From positions 1 through 36,035 of the forward strand of contig NZ_FNBC01000021.1 in the NCBI RefSeq assembly GCF_900102145.1: 36,035 bases of DNA, read 5' to 3'. This DNA comes from Thermus arciformis (GTDB lineage Bacteria > Deinococcota > Deinococci > Deinococcales > Thermaceae). A model generated the notes under the pieces. It saw only the letters and a list, made by a program, of their open reading frames with translations. It had not been told where the DNA came from and did no database searches. Shown piece after piece: positions 1 through 8,068 of this stretch; positions within the stretch are counted from its first letter, which is position 1; every line of letters starts with the position of its first letter. The translations under genes were made by a program, and so were the position numbers.

Positions 1-2
1 TC

Positions 3-344
3 CACGACCTCGCTTCGCTTCTCCTCCTTCCCCTGGACCTTCCCGAGGGGGCGGAGCTCTACCTGGACCGGGGGTACGAGAGCCATCTGTACGAGGACCT
101 CCTCCGGGAGGCCCAGGAGGTTGTTCCCATGGTCATCCGCAGGAGGAACAGCCGGCGGTATCTCCCTTGGATGCAGTACCTGGCCATCGTGGGGCGGAGG
201 GTGGTGGAGACGGTGGGGAGCATGCTCCATCACCTCTTCCCCAGGCGCATCCACGCCGTGACCCAGGAGGGTTTCGTCATCAAAGTTCTCACCTTCGTCC
301 TGGCCCATAACATCAGTCTCCTGACCCAGAAGATGGCTGGGTAG
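3..344 (+). mobile_element. IS982-type transposase, C-terminal part (cut by window edge)
   Basis: The frame is open from the first bases of the window to the TAG at 342-344, so this is the 3' end of a transposase gene that begins outside. It reads ELYLDRGYES near the start, a likely DDE-type Asp context. It ends with RRVVETVGSMLHHLFPRRIH followed by AVTQEGFVIKVL, which resembles the C-terminus typical of IS982-family transposases. An ATG at 129 is internal and not the real start. The element's right end is probably close to 354, about 10 bases after the stop, because the sulfur-transport gene homology on the other strand stops there. Family assignment is from memory of the motif. Whether the full element is intact cannot be seen. 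Confidence 0.8.
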
Positions 345-354
345 CAACTTGGGT

Positions 355-833
355 AGGTGGTAGACCCCGAGGAGGGAGCCCGCCATGAAGCCCAGGAGCA
401 CTAAAAGCCCCCGGGTGTCCCCGCTTCCCGTGTGGTAGAGGGTCCCCGAGGCGCACCCGTCCCCAAGCTGCATGCCCACCCCGAAGAGGAAGGCCCCCAC
501 CGCCAGGGCCACCCCTAGGGGCACCAGGAAGCCCTGGACCGGGAGGCCGAAGGCCTCGCCCTCCTTCAGGAAGGGGAAGAAGAAGAGGGCCGTGAGGGCG
601 AAGAGGAGGAAGTGGGCCCTTAGGAGGCGGCTTTCCCCGGCGAGGAGGAAGCGGCGGAACCCCGAGGCGAAGCCGAACTTGGCGTGAAAGAGGGTGAGCC
701 CCAGGAGGACCGCCACCCAGAAGGCGAGGAGGAGCCGTGGGCCGGAGGCCTGGTAAACCAGGTGGGAAAGGACCGCAAAGCCAAGGGCGAAGAGCCCTAG
801 GGCTAGGGGTTGGGGTCTCGCCGACCGCTCCAT
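355..833 (-). pseudogene. YeeE/YedE-type sulfur transport protein, truncated by the IS
   Basis: From ATG at 833 the minus strand encodes a hydrophobic protein starting MERSARPQPLALGLFALGF. About residues 120-140 carry GVGMQLGDGCASGTLYHTGS, the GxxxxGxCxxGxxxxxGxG-type signature of the YeeE/YedE (DUF395) family; TsuA of this family imports thiosulfate. Roughly 160 residues and several membrane segments are present. Homology then stops at GVYHLP near 355, where the frame runs into the IS982-type end and stays open to the window edge, giving a chimeric tail. The family normally has about 350-400 residues or two half-proteins, so the 3' part is lost here or lies beyond the element. It is called a pseudogene by inference. 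The promoter is intact, so a truncated product could still be made. Confidence 0.72.
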
Positions 834-839
834 GCCCCC

Positions 840-867
840 ATATTACCCATGAGTCTAGTAAAGTCAA
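840..867 (-). promoter_or_regulatory. Sigma-A promoter of the yeeE-like gene, leaderless type
   Basis: On the minus strand a -35 TTGACT (867-862) is followed by a 16-bp spacer and a -10 TAATAT (845-840). Only six bases (GGGGGC) separate the -10 hexamer from the ATG at 833, so transcription should begin at or next to the start codon. No Shine-Dalgarno fits in this gap. Confidence 0.7.
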
Positions 868-949
868 GGGTATAAGGTCCGCGCCGAGAAAAGGTTGATT
901 CCGCAACACGGGTGGCCCGAAATAAGGCTTGGGAAGGTCCTTTTGGGGC

Positions 950-977
950 CCCCACCGCGGCGAAAGCCGCGGTGGGG
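950..977 (-). terminator. Perfect 12-bp hairpin after the DOMON gene
   Basis: The arms CCCCACCGCGGC (950-961) and GCCGCGGTGGGG (966-977) pair perfectly around a 4-nt loop. The loop is UUUC in the minus-strand transcript and GAAA in the plus-strand direction. The hairpin begins 3 bases past the stop codon of the DOMON gene on the minus strand and is followed by GCCCCAAAAGG rather than a U-tract. It is most likely a terminator or a 3'-end stabilising hairpin for the operon transcribed from 2438. Confidence 0.65.
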
Positions 978-980
978 TAC

Positions 981-1535
981 TTAGAAGGCGAAGTCCTCCA
1001 CGTACCAGCGCTCCGTCTTCTTGTGCTCCTCCTTGGGGTCCATCTTGTCCGCGTGGGCCAGCATGAGGATAAGCTTCCTACCAGGAACGATCTCCACGTC
1101 GGTGGCCTCGCCGGTCTTGAGCTTGCGGCTGAACTCCGCCGTCCACTTGCCCCCTTCGTAGGTGGCGGCGAAGGCCAGAATGGAGTTCTTCCCCCCCTCT
1201 TTCTCGTCGGGCACCGGGGCCCCGGTGCGCTTCACCTGGTAGAGGTCCAAGGCCACGGGCTTGCCGTCTTCCACGTAGAAGAGGTACTGGTCTGCCCCCT
1301 TCTTCTTGTCCGTCTTCTCGGCCAGGAAGCCGAGGCCGATCCACCCCTTGCTCTCGCCCTCGAGGGCCAGGTAGAGGGTGTCCCCCACCACGCTCCAGTG
1401 GAGGACGAACCCGCTCTTTTCGTGCTTGTAGGTCTTGGCGTACTCCCCCGGGGCGATCTTGCCGTCCACCTTTGGGGCCTGGGCCAAGGCGAAGCCGAGG
1501 GCCAAGGCCAGAAGACCGAAGAGCGCTTTTCTCAT
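981..1535 (-). CDS. Secreted DOMON-type (possible heme- or sugar-binding) protein
   Basis: 184 aa. It starts at ATG 1535 with a clear Shine-Dalgarno, AAGGAGGG, four bases upstream. Residues 1-19 (MRKALFGLLALALGFALAQA) are a Sec signal peptide. The remainder is beta-rich, with KVDGKIAPGEYAKT, VLHWSVVGDTLYLALEG and GWIGLGF in the first half and ATYEGGKWTAEFSRKL in the second. This is the pattern of DOMON domains, such as the heme-binding domain of the ethylbenzene dehydrogenase gamma subunit. It is the last gene of a three-gene operon, 11 bases after a 4-TM protein gene, so the product probably faces the same membrane partners from outside. The family call is from sequence pattern only, and the ligand (heme or sugar) cannot be decided. 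Confidence 0.68.
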   Translation of the reverse strand: MRKALFGLLALALGFALAQAPKVDGKIAPGEYAKTYKHEKSGFVLHWSVVGDTLYLALEGESKGWIGLGFLAEKTDKKKGADQYLFYVEDGKPVALDLYQVKRTGAPVPDEKEGGKNSILAFAATYEGGKWTAEFSRKLKTGEATDVEIVPGRKLILMLAHADKMDPKEEHKKTERWYVEDFAF

Positions 1536-1546
1536 GCTTCCCTCCT

Positions 1547-1990
1547 TCACTCCCTTATCGTTATTCCCACCACGAAGGCCACGGCGCCCACGTGGGTATG
1601 GGCCAAAGCCGCCAAGACGGGCCGGCTTCCCTTGAAGGCCTCGAGGAAGCCGGAAAGGGTCCACAGGCTGACCTCGGCGTCCTGGGCGTTCCAAAGGAGG
1701 TGGAAGTAGGCCCCGGCGATTCCCGTGGCCACGGAGACCAGCATCCAGAGGAGGAAGGGGTAGCGCACCCACTTCCCCCGGTGGAAGAACATGAGGAGGG
1801 TCAGGGGAAACCCCACCAGGGACACGAAAAAGGGGATCTTGCTCTGCCAGCTCTCCGTCCAGTGGTCCAGCACCCAGTGCTCCATGCCGTAGAAGACAAA
1901 GCCCACCATGGCGATGAGGAGGAAGGCGGCCCGAAGAAACTCCAGTAGGCGCTCCTCCTCCGTCTTGGCGCGGATCAAGGCTTCAATCAT
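1547..1990 (-). CDS. Four-TM membrane protein, copy B of a tandem pair
   Basis: 147 aa, ATG at 1990 preceded by GGAGGGGAAGG. There are four predicted membrane segments, at about residues 15-38, 50-70, 75-100 and 122-143. It is clearly homologous to the gene just upstream (2001-2438). Both contain the identical block DHWTESWQSKIPFFV between TM1 and TM2, a GAYFHxLWN motif at the end of TM3, and SRPVLAALAxTHxG at the start of TM4. Three histidines in these motifs are kept in both copies and could bind heme or metal; that is inference. I do not recognise a named family. It sits between its paralogue and the DOMON gene with 10-11 bp gaps, so the three are co-transcribed. Confidence 0.72.
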   Translation of the reverse strand: MIEALIRAKTEEERLLEFLRAAFLLIAMVGFVFYGMEHWVLDHWTESWQSKIPFFVSLVGFPLTLLMFFHRGKWVRYPFLLWMLVSVATGIAGAYFHLLWNAQDAEVSLWTLSGFLEAFKGSRPVLAALAHTHVGAVAFVVGITIRE

Positions 1991-2000
1991 CCTTCCCCTC

Positions 2001-2438
2001 CTACCTGGCCCGGTAGATGGCCAAAAGCCCCGTGACCCCCATGTGGGTGAAGGCCAAAGCGGCCAGGACGGGGCGGCTTCCCGCCACGGCCTCCATCGCC
2101 GCTTCAAACTCCCAGCTCACCTCCCCTTCAAAGTTCCAAAGCACGTGGAAATAGGCGCCCAGCACCCCCGTCAGGACGGAGGCCCACATGGTGAGGATGA
2201 AGGCCCAGCGCACCCATGGGGTCTTGCGGTCAAAGAGCACCCACAGGGTGAGGACAAACCCGGGCACGGCCACGAAAAAGGGGATCTTGCTCTGCCAGCT
2301 CTCCGTCCAGTGGTCCAAGAGGAGGAGCTCCACCGGGTACATGACCCACCCCACCAGGCAGAGGAGGAGCATCGCCAGCCGGATGAACTCCAAGGCCCAC
2401 TGGGTTGGGTTCTCTGCGCTCCTGAAGGCCCGTAGCAT
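2001..2438 (-). CDS. Four-TM membrane protein, copy A of a tandem pair
   Basis: 145 aa, first gene of the three-gene operon. The ATG at 2438 follows an almost ideal Shine-Dalgarno (AAGGAGGTGAT), so strong translation is expected. It has four membrane segments and the same conserved blocks as copy B: DHWTESWQSKIPFFV, GAYFHVLWN and SRPVLAALAFTHMG. Overall identity to copy B is moderate, so the duplication is old and both copies have been kept. The 70 bases before it, after ruvC, hold no promoter I could identify with confidence, so it may have its own promoter or continue from the dcw transcript. Function unknown. A membrane redox or heme role with the DOMON protein is a hypothesis. Confidence 0.72.
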   Translation of the reverse strand: MLRAFRSAENPTQWALEFIRLAMLLLCLVGWVMYPVELLLLDHWTESWQSKIPFFVAVPGFVLTLWVLFDRKTPWVRWAFILTMWASVLTGVLGAYFHVLWNFEGEVSWEFEAAMEAVAGSRPVLAALAFTHMGVTGLLAIYRAR

Positions 2439-2508
2439 GCATCACCTCCTTACCCCTAACAGCACCATAACACCCGTATCCGGGGAGGTTTGTCCCTCTG
2501 GGCTTTCT

Positions 2509-3009
2509 TTAGAGGGGTTTTCCCGCCCCCATCCGGGCAAAGGAGGCGTGGGTGAGGGCGATGGCTAAGGCGTCCGCCAGGTGGCTGGGCTTGGGGGTTT
2601 CCTTCAGGCCCAAGATCCCCCGCACCATGAGGGCCACCTCCTCCTTGCCCGCGTGGCCGTGCCCGGCCAGGGCCTGCTTCACCTGCATGGGGCCGTAGGC
2701 GTAGACCCTCACCCCCGCCTCAAAGGCCGCCACCAGCACCGCCCCCAGGGCCCAGCCCACCTTGTAGGCCAGCTCGTTTTGCCGGTAGAAGTACTGCTCC
2801 TCCACCGCCAAGGCCTCCGGGCGGAAGCGGAGGAGGGCTTCCCGCACCCGGGCGTGGATCCGCCCCACCCGCTCCTGGGCGGGCTCCTGGGGGGAGGTCT
2901 TCACCACCTCCCCGTGGAGGAGCCGGGCCTTGAGGGCCCCCTTGCCCTCCACCGCCACCACCCCGAGGCCCAGGTGGGTGATGCCGGGGTCTATCCCGGC
3001 CACCACCAT
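2509..3009 (-). CDS. ruvC: Holliday junction resolvase RuvC
   Basis: 166 aa from the ATG at 3009 (MVVAGIDPGITHLGLG). RuvC cuts four-way DNA junctions as a dimer, working with RuvAB in recombinational repair. The four catalytic acidic or histidine residues of the RNase H-like fold are all in place: Asp7, Glu70, His143 and Asp146. An in-frame ATG at 3030 would add MPTPSGP and lies only 6 bases after the ftsZ stop. Neither start has a good Shine-Dalgarno, so translational coupling to ftsZ is likely. The shorter form is chosen because it begins directly at the family's first strand. It is the last gene of the dcw run. Confidence 0.95.
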   Translation of the reverse strand: MVVAGIDPGITHLGLGVVAVEGKGALKARLLHGEVVKTSPQEPAQERVGRIHARVREALLRFRPEALAVEEQYFYRQNELAYKVGWALGAVLVAAFEAGVRVYAYGPMQVKQALAGHGHAGKEEVALMVRGILGLKETPKPSHLADALAIALTHASFARMGAGKPL

Positions 3010-3036
3010 GGGCCCGGAGGGCGTGGGCATGGGGGA

Positions 3037-4092
3037 TCAGTTGCCCCTTCGGGGGGGCAGGTCGGCGTCCCCGTAGCGGATGAAGGCGGGGATGTCAAAG
3101 TTGTAGGGGTCGGCGTGGGTGGGGAAGTCCAGGGGCCGGGGGGGCCTCGGCACCACGGTGCTCTCCCCGAAGCCCGCGGCGATGAGGATCACCCGGAGCT
3201 CGTCCTGGGCGCGCTCGTCGTAGGTCACCCCGTAGAGGATGTCCACCTCCTCGTGGCCCGTGGCCTCGCGGATCCTCTCCACCACCTCCGCGGCCTCCAT
3301 GAGGGAGAGGTCTTCCGAGCCCACCACGTTGAGGAGGAGCCGCTTCGCCCCCTCAATGGAGCGCTCCAGGAGGGGGCTGTGGGTGGCGGACCTCGCGGCC
3401 TCCTCCACCCGGTTTTCCCCGCGGCCCGCCCCGATGCCCATGAGCACCTGGCCCGCCCCCTCCAGGAGGGCCTTGACGTCGGCGAAGTCCACGTTGATGA
3501 GGCCGGGGAGGTTGATGACGTCGGTGATGCCCTTTACCCCGTGGTAGAGGACGCGGTCGGCGATGAGGAAGGCGTCCTTGAGGCTCATCTTCTTGTCCAC
3601 CGCCGAGAGGAGGCGGTCGTTCTGGACCACCACCATGGCGTCCACCCGTTCCTTCAGCCGCTTGATCCCCTCCTCGGCCGCCTTGAGGCGCTTCGGGCCC
3701 TCAAAGCTGAAGGGGCGGCTCACCACGGCCACCGCCAAGGCCCCCAGGCGCTTGGCGATCTCGGCCACCACCGGGGCGCTTCCCGTGCCGGTGCCCCCGC
3801 CCATCCCCGCGGTGATGAAGACCAGGTCGGCCCCCTCCAGGGCCTCGGCGATGAGGTCTTCGGCCTCGAGGGCCGCCTTCTCCCCGATCTCCGGGTTGGC
3901 CCCGGCGCCAAGCCCCCGGGTGAGCCTCTCCCCCAGCTGGATGCGGACGTCGGCCAGGCTCTTGGCCAGCACCTGGGCGTCGGTGTTGGCGGCGATGAAC
4001 TCCACCCCGGAAAGCCCCGCCTCAATCATGCGGTTCACCGCGTTGTTCCCCGCGCCCCCGAGGCCGATGACCTTGATGACGGCTCCTTGCAT
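3037..4092 (-). CDS. ftsZ: Cell division GTPase FtsZ
   Basis: 351 aa. Tubulin-like GTPase that polymerises at mid-cell into the Z-ring and recruits the division machinery. It begins [20 protein letters not shown] and carries the tubulin signature [11 protein letters not shown] at about residues 102-112. The short C-terminal linker ([19 protein letters not shown]) leads to the conserved tail [10 protein letters not shown] that binds FtsA. The ATG at 4092 is chosen because AGGAGGGGGAAG lies right before it. A TTG at 4107 is part of that ribosome-binding region and overlaps the end of ftsA. The linker is short compared with the 50 or so residues in E. coli. Confidence 0.97.
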   Translation of the reverse strand: MQGAVIKVIGLGGAGNNAVNRMIEAGLSGVEFIAANTDAQVLAKSLADVRIQLGERLTRGLGAGANPEIGEKAALEAEDLIAEALEGADLVFITAGMGGGTGTGSAPVVAEIAKRLGALAVAVVSRPFSFEGPKRLKAAEEGIKRLKERVDAMVVVQNDRLLSAVDKKMSLKDAFLIADRVLYHGVKGITDVINLPGLINVDFADVKALLEGAGQVLMGIGAGRGENRVEEAARSATHSPLLERSIEGAKRLLLNVVGSEDLSLMEAAEVVERIREATGHEEVDILYGVTYDERAQDELRVILIAAGFGESTVVPRPPRPLDFPTHADPYNFDIPAFIRYGDADLPPRRGN

Positions 4093-4103
4093 CTTCCCCC
4101 TCC

Positions 4104-5348
4104 TCAAAAGAGGTTGCTGAGGATCTCCTTGATCCTGGCCCAGATCCCTTCGCCCCGCGTCCCTTCTTCCCGCTTCTCCTTGCGCTCCCGCCCCCGGCGG
4201 GCCTCGGGGGCGCGCGCCGGGAGGGTGGCCCCGTAGCGCACCAGCCCCACGGCGGTGGCGTGGGCGGGGGTGGCCACCACGTCGGTGAGGCCGGAGATCC
4301 CGTGGGGCTTGCCCAGGCGCACGGGAAGGCCGTACTGCTGCCGGGCCAGGAGGTCAAAGCCCCTCAGGAGGGCGCTTCCCCCGGTGAGGACCACCCGGTT
4401 GACCCGCACCTCCAAAGGCCCCAAGGCCTCGTCCACCGACTGGCGGGCCAGGTGGAGGATCTCCCGGAGCCTCGGCCGGATGATGCGGGCGAGCTCCGGG
4501 GCCGGGACCTCTCCCAAGGAGCCCCCTTCCTGGTTGATCTCCAGGACGAGCTCGGGGTCGGCGAGCTCCGGCAAGGCGGCCCCGTACTTCTTCTTCACCC
4601 GCTCCGCCTCCTCAAAGGGGAGCTTCAGGAGCTGGGCGATGTCCTGGGTCACGTGGTCCCCCCCCAAGGGGAGGACGGCGGAGTGGGCCAGGCGCCCCTC
4701 CCGGAAGACGGCCACGTCCGTGGTGCCCCCGCCCACGTCCAGGACCAGGACGTTCATCTGCTCCTCCTCGGGGAGGAGGGTTCCGAGGCCGCTCGCCAGG
4801 GTCTGGGCCACCAGGGCGTCCACGGCAAGCCCGGCGTCTTCCACCGCCCGGCGCAGGTTGGCCAAGGGCCCCCGCCCCGCCGCCACCAGGTGGACGTCCA
4901 CCTCGAGGCGCACCCCCGCCATGCCCACGGGGTCCCGGATGCCCTCCTGCCCGTCCACCTTGAACTCCAGGGGCAAGGCGTGGAGGAGTTCCAGCTCGGC
5001 GTCAAAGGGGTAGGCCTTGGCCTGCTCAATGGCCCGCTCCACGTCGGCCTGGGCGATGCTCTGCCCCCGGCGGATGGCGGCCAGGCCGTGGCTGGTGACG
5101 CTTTTTAGGTGGGGGCCGCCCACCCCCAGCACCACCCGTTCCACCGCGACCCCCGCCACCCGTTCCGCCTGGTGGAGGCTTTGGCGGATGGCCTCGGTGG
5201 TGCGCTCCAGGTTGACCACCACCCCCCGCTTGAGCCCCTGGGAGGGGACGGTGCCTTCCCCGATGATGTCCAAGACGCCATCGGGAGCGAGCTCCCCGAT
5301 GACGGTGGTGACCTTGCTGGTGCCAACGTCCAATCCGGCGATAATCAT
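4104..5348 (-). CDS. ftsA: Cell division protein FtsA
   Basis: 414 aa. Actin-like ATPase that tethers FtsZ filaments to the membrane and links them to late division proteins. The phosphate-1 motif is at the N-terminus ([19 protein letters not shown]) and a phosphate-2 motif, [15 protein letters not shown], lies near residue 205. The SHS2-type 1C subdomain falls between them. The last residues, [14 protein letters not shown], form the amphipathic membrane-targeting helix, preceded by a basic charged linker ([12 protein letters not shown]). The ATG at 5348 overlaps the ftsQ stop (ATGA) and follows GGGGGGTGA. A TTG at 5369 would add seven residues and is less likely. Confidence 0.96.
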   Translation of the reverse strand: MIIAGLDVGTSKVTTVIGELAPDGVLDIIGEGTVPSQGLKRGVVVNLERTTEAIRQSLHQAERVAGVAVERVVLGVGGPHLKSVTSHGLAAIRRGQSIAQADVERAIEQAKAYPFDAELELLHALPLEFKVDGQEGIRDPVGMAGVRLEVDVHLVAAGRGPLANLRRAVEDAGLAVDALVAQTLASGLGTLLPEEEQMNVLVLDVGGGTTDVAVFREGRLAHSAVLPLGGDHVTQDIAQLLKLPFEEAERVKKKYGAALPELADPELVLEINQEGGSLGEVPAPELARIIRPRLREILHLARQSVDEALGPLEVRVNRVVLTGGSALLRGFDLLARQQYGLPVRLGKPHGISGLTDVVATPAHATAVGLVRYGATLPARAPEARRGRERKEKREEGTRGEGIWARIKEILSNLF

Positions 5349-5944
5349 GGGCCTACGCTCACCCCCCAAGAATACAGGTAAATCCGGCCTTCCCGCAAAG
5401 GGGACCCTGCTTGGGCATACTCTAGCAGAAGCCGGGCCTTCGGGGCAAAGAGGACGCCGCCCTCCACCTCCACCCAGTAGCCCGCGGGGGTGTACCTGAG
5501 CCTCTTGGCCTTGGGGAAGGCCTGGGCCAGGGCCAGGAGGTCCGCCTTGGGCAGGGGGCCCCGTCCCTCCACCCTGGGCCCCGGGGCCCAGGGCGCCCCC
5601 CCCGGGAGGAGGGTGCCGTCCTTGGCCAGGGCGGAGCCGTCCGGAAGGGGCAAAAAGGGTTCCCGCTCCTTAAGGACGAGCCGCACCGCGCCCGGCCTCG
5701 GCTTTTCCAGGCGGACTTCTTCCAGCCAGGGGTCTTGCCGAAGGGGGGAAAGCCGAGAAGGCCCCACCCAGAGCCAAGCCTCCCCGGGGTAAAGGCCCAC
5801 GCGGGCGAGGATCGCCTCCTTTTGGAGGTGCTTTAGGCCCACCACCTCCACCTCCTCCACGGGGAAGAGGACCAGGCTTCCCACGTAGAGGGTGGCGAGG
5901 AGGAGGAGGGCCAGGAGGACCTTGAGCAGCCCCGCGCCTTTCAC
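5345..5944 (-). CDS. ftsQ: Cell division protein FtsQ (POTRA domain)
   Basis: 199 aa. Bitopic membrane protein that connects FtsL/FtsB and the septal synthase to the Z-ring. A single membrane helix (LLKVLLALLLLATLYVGSLV, about residues 5-25) is followed by an outside POTRA domain beginning VEEVEVVGLKHLQKEAILAR. The beta domain that follows is short, so the protein is smaller than E. coli FtsQ (276 aa). Among the possible GTG starts, 5944 has GGGAGGTG seven bases upstream and overlaps the murB stop (GTGA). The GTG at 5950 would be too close to that ribosome-binding site. Confidence 0.9.
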   Translation of the reverse strand: MKGAGLLKVLLALLLLATLYVGSLVLFPVEEVEVVGLKHLQKEAILARVGLYPGEAWLWVGPSRLSPLRQDPWLEEVRLEKPRPGAVRLVLKEREPFLPLPDGSALAKDGTLLPGGAPWAPGPRVEGRGPLPKADLLALAQAFPKAKRLRYTPAGYWVEVEGGVLFAPKARLLLEYAQAGSPLREGRIYLYSWGVSVGP

Positions 5945-6738
5945 GGCCACACCTCCCACTCCAGCTCCAAGGGAAGCTCCTCCTGGATGCGCCGGACGAG
6001 CTCCAGCACGTCCTTGGCCGTGGCCTGCCCCAGGTTGACGATGAAGTTGCCGTGCTCCGGGGCCACCATGGCGTCCCCCACCCTGAGGCCCTTGAACCCC
6101 CTTTCGTCTATGAGCCTGCCCGCGGACTGCCCCGGGGGGTTTTTGAAGGCGCACCCCGCGCTTTTCCGCTTGGGCTGGCCCTTGCGGGCGGCGTCCACCT
6201 CGGCCATCCTCCTTCGGATCTCCTCCGGAGGGCGCTCCTTGAGCCTGAGCCTCACCCGGGTGACGATGCCCCCTGGGGGGAGCCGGCTCGTGCGGTAGCC
6301 GAAGCCGAGCTCCGCCGGGGTGTAGAGGTGGAAGGCCCCGTCGTGGAAGATCTCCACCGCCTCCAAGGCGTCCGCCATCTCCCCGAAGCGGGTCCCGGCG
6401 TTCATCTTCACCGCCCCGCCCACCTGGGCCGGGATGCCGAGAAGCCCCTCCAGCCCGGAAAGCCCCGCCCGGGCCGCCTCCTGTACCAAAAGGGGGAGGA
6501 GCACCCCCGCCCCCACCCAGCCCTTTAGGTCGTAGGTCTGAAATTCTCCGGCCAGGCGGATCACCCGCTCGGGCACGCCCTCGTCCATCACGAGCAGATT
6601 GGAGCCGTTTCCTAAAACCCGGTAAGGGGCCTCCGTGGCCCGCCCAAGCTCCTCCCGGGTCTCCACGGTCCAGACCTCCGCCGGCCCCCCCACCCCCAGG
6701 GTGGTGAGGTCCTTGAGAAGCACCCGCTCAACCCTCAT
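5941..6738 (-). CDS. murB: UDP-N-acetylenolpyruvoylglucosamine reductase MurB
   Basis: 265 aa. FAD enzyme that reduces UDP-GlcNAc-enolpyruvate to UDP-MurNAc with NADPH. FAD-binding stretches are visible at RVLGNGSNLLV (residues 40-50) and GLLGIPAQVGGAVKMNAG (98-115). YRTSRL (148-153) and the active-site loop SAGCAFKNP (193-201) follow. The usual catalytic Ser of this loop (GS-FKNP) is Cys196 here. The size fits the short type II MurB that lacks the E. coli tyrosine-loop domain. The ATG at 6738 overlaps the last 11 bases of murC. Confidence 0.96.
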   Translation of the reverse strand: MRVERVLLKDLTTLGVGGPAEVWTVETREELGRATEAPYRVLGNGSNLLVMDEGVPERVIRLAGEFQTYDLKGWVGAGVLLPLLVQEAARAGLSGLEGLLGIPAQVGGAVKMNAGTRFGEMADALEAVEIFHDGAFHLYTPAELGFGYRTSRLPPGGIVTRVRLRLKERPPEEIRRRMAEVDAARKGQPKRKSAGCAFKNPPGQSAGRLIDERGFKGLRVGDAMVAPEHGNFIVNLGQATAKDVLELVRRIQEELPLELEWEVWP

Positions 6739-8068
6739 GGGCGAGCCTCCAGGCGAGCTCCGTCACGTCCCCCGCCCCTAGGGTAAGCCAGAGGTCTTCC
6801 GGGGCGGCCGTGTCCCGGGCGTAGGCCAAGGCCTCCTCCTTGCCCAGGAGGCGGGCCGCCACGCCCTTTTGGCGAAGCCCCTCGGCGATCCTCGCGCTCA
6901 GCTCCTCGGGGGAGGCCTCCCCCTTTTCCCCGGCGGTGTAGGTGGGCAGGACCACCACCTCCTGGGCCAGGGCCAGGGCCTCCACGAACTCGGGCCAGAG
7001 GGCCTGGGTGCGGAGGAGGCGGTGGGGCTGGAAGAGGACCCGGATCCGCCTCCCCAGGGGCTTGGCCGCCTCGAGGGTGGCCCGCACCTCCGTGGGGTGG
7101 TGGGCGTAGTCGTCCACCACCCAGGCCCCCCGCACCTCCCCCACCCGCTGGAAGCGCCGCCCCACCCCGGGGAAGCGGGCGAGGCCCTCCAGAATGGCCT
7201 CCGCCTCCACCCCCAGGGCCAAGGCGGCCAGGGCGGCGGCCAGGGCGTTTTGCACGTTGTGCCGCCCCGGCACCTGGAGGACCGCTTCCCCCAGGGGCCT
7301 TCCCTCCAGCGTCAGGAGGAAGCGGCTTCCCGTGGGCCCAAACTCTACCCCCACGGCCTGGAGCTCCCCCCCTTCCCCGAAGGTCCTCCGGGGAAGCCCC
7401 CGGGAAAGCTCCTCCAGGAGGGGGTCGGAGGCGGGGACCACCGCGAGCCTGGCCTTCTCCAGGAAGCCCCGGAGGGCGGCCTTCAGCTCGCCGAAGCTTC
7501 CGTGGTAGTTGGGGGCCTTCTTGCCGGGAGGGGCCACGTGGTCGGCCTCGAGGTTGGTGGCCACGGCCACCTCCACCCGCACCTCCTGGAAGAGGGGGTC
7601 GGACTCGTCCACCTCCGCCAGCCGGGGACCCAGGCCGTAGCGGGCGTTCCCGGGGAGGAGGGAAAGCTCCCCCCCGAGGAGGACCCAGGGGTCCAGCCCC
7701 GCGGCGAGGAGGATGCTGGCCAGCATCCCCGTGGTGGTGGTCTTGCCGTGGGTCCCCGTGACCCCCAAGGAGGGCCTTCCCTCTAGGAGCCGGGCTAAAA
7801 GCTCCATGCGCCTTAAGACCCTCAGGCCCCGCTCCCTGGCGGCCGCCACCTCCGGGTGGTCCAGGGGGACGGGGGTGGGGACCACCAGGGTGTCCTCGTC
7901 GCCCAGGTGGGCGGGGTCGTGGCCCGCGTGGACCGGCACCCCCAGGGCCCGCGCCCGCTTGCCGGGGGCGAGGTCGCACCCCGTCACCCCCACCCCCTCC
8001 GCCAGGAGGAGGCGGGCCAAGGCGCTCATCCCCACCCCTTCTATGCCCATGATGTGCACCCGCTTCAT
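6728..8068 (-). CDS. murC: UDP-N-acetylmuramate--L-alanine ligase MurC
   Basis: 446 aa. Cytoplasmic ATP-dependent ligase adding L-Ala to UDP-MurNAc. It starts with a Rossmann-like UDP-binding motif, MKRVHIMGIEGVGMSALARL. The Mur ligase ATP loop GVTGTHGKTTTTGML follows at about residues 105-119, and DYAHHPTEV lies in the C-terminal half. The ATG at 8068 overlaps the murG stop (ATGA) and has GGAGGAG seven bases upstream. The frame is open much further upstream, but that part is antisense-like low-complexity sequence inside murG and not part of the protein. Confidence 0.97.
   Translation of the reverse strand: MKRVHIMGIEGVGMSALARLLLAEGVGVTGCDLAPGKRARALGVPVHAGHDPAHLGDEDTLVVPTPVPLDHPEVAAARERGLRVLRRMELLARLLEGRPSLGVTGTHGKTTTTGMLASILLAAGLDPWVLLGGELSLLPGNARYGLGPRLAEVDESDPLFQEVRVEVAVATNLEADHVAPPGKKAPNYHGSFGELKAALRGFLEKARLAVVPASDPLLEELSRGLPRRTFGEGGELQAVGVEFGPTGSRFLLTLEGRPLGEAVLQVPGRHNVQNALAAALAALALGVEAEAILEGLARFPGVGRRFQRVGEVRGAWVVDDYAHHPTEVRATLEAAKPLGRRIRVLFQPHRLLRTQALWPEFVEALALAQEVVVLPTYTAGEKGEASPEELSARIAEGLRQKGVAARLLGKEEALAYARDTAAPEDLWLTLGAGDVTELAWRLAHEG

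Noticed and set aside
129-344. Independent small gene starting at ATG 129
   Set aside because: The frame continues unbroken upstream with transposase motifs, so the ATG is internal.
912-1709. Plus-strand open frame of 265 codons opposite the DOMON gene
   Set aside because: The minus strand has a signal peptide, ribosome-binding site and family pattern; the plus frame has none.
2439-2508. Promoter for the 4-TM/DOMON operon
   Set aside because: TATGGT-like and CCCTCT/AGAGGG stem candidates are present but have no fitting -35 or U-tract, so they are not listed as features.
2581-4236. Long plus-strand open frame (551 codons) opposite ruvC and ftsZ
   Set aside because: It is a high-G+C shadow: the minus strand encodes RuvC and FtsZ with all catalytic motifs, while the plus translation is rich in His, Gly, Leu and Pro without recognisable motifs.
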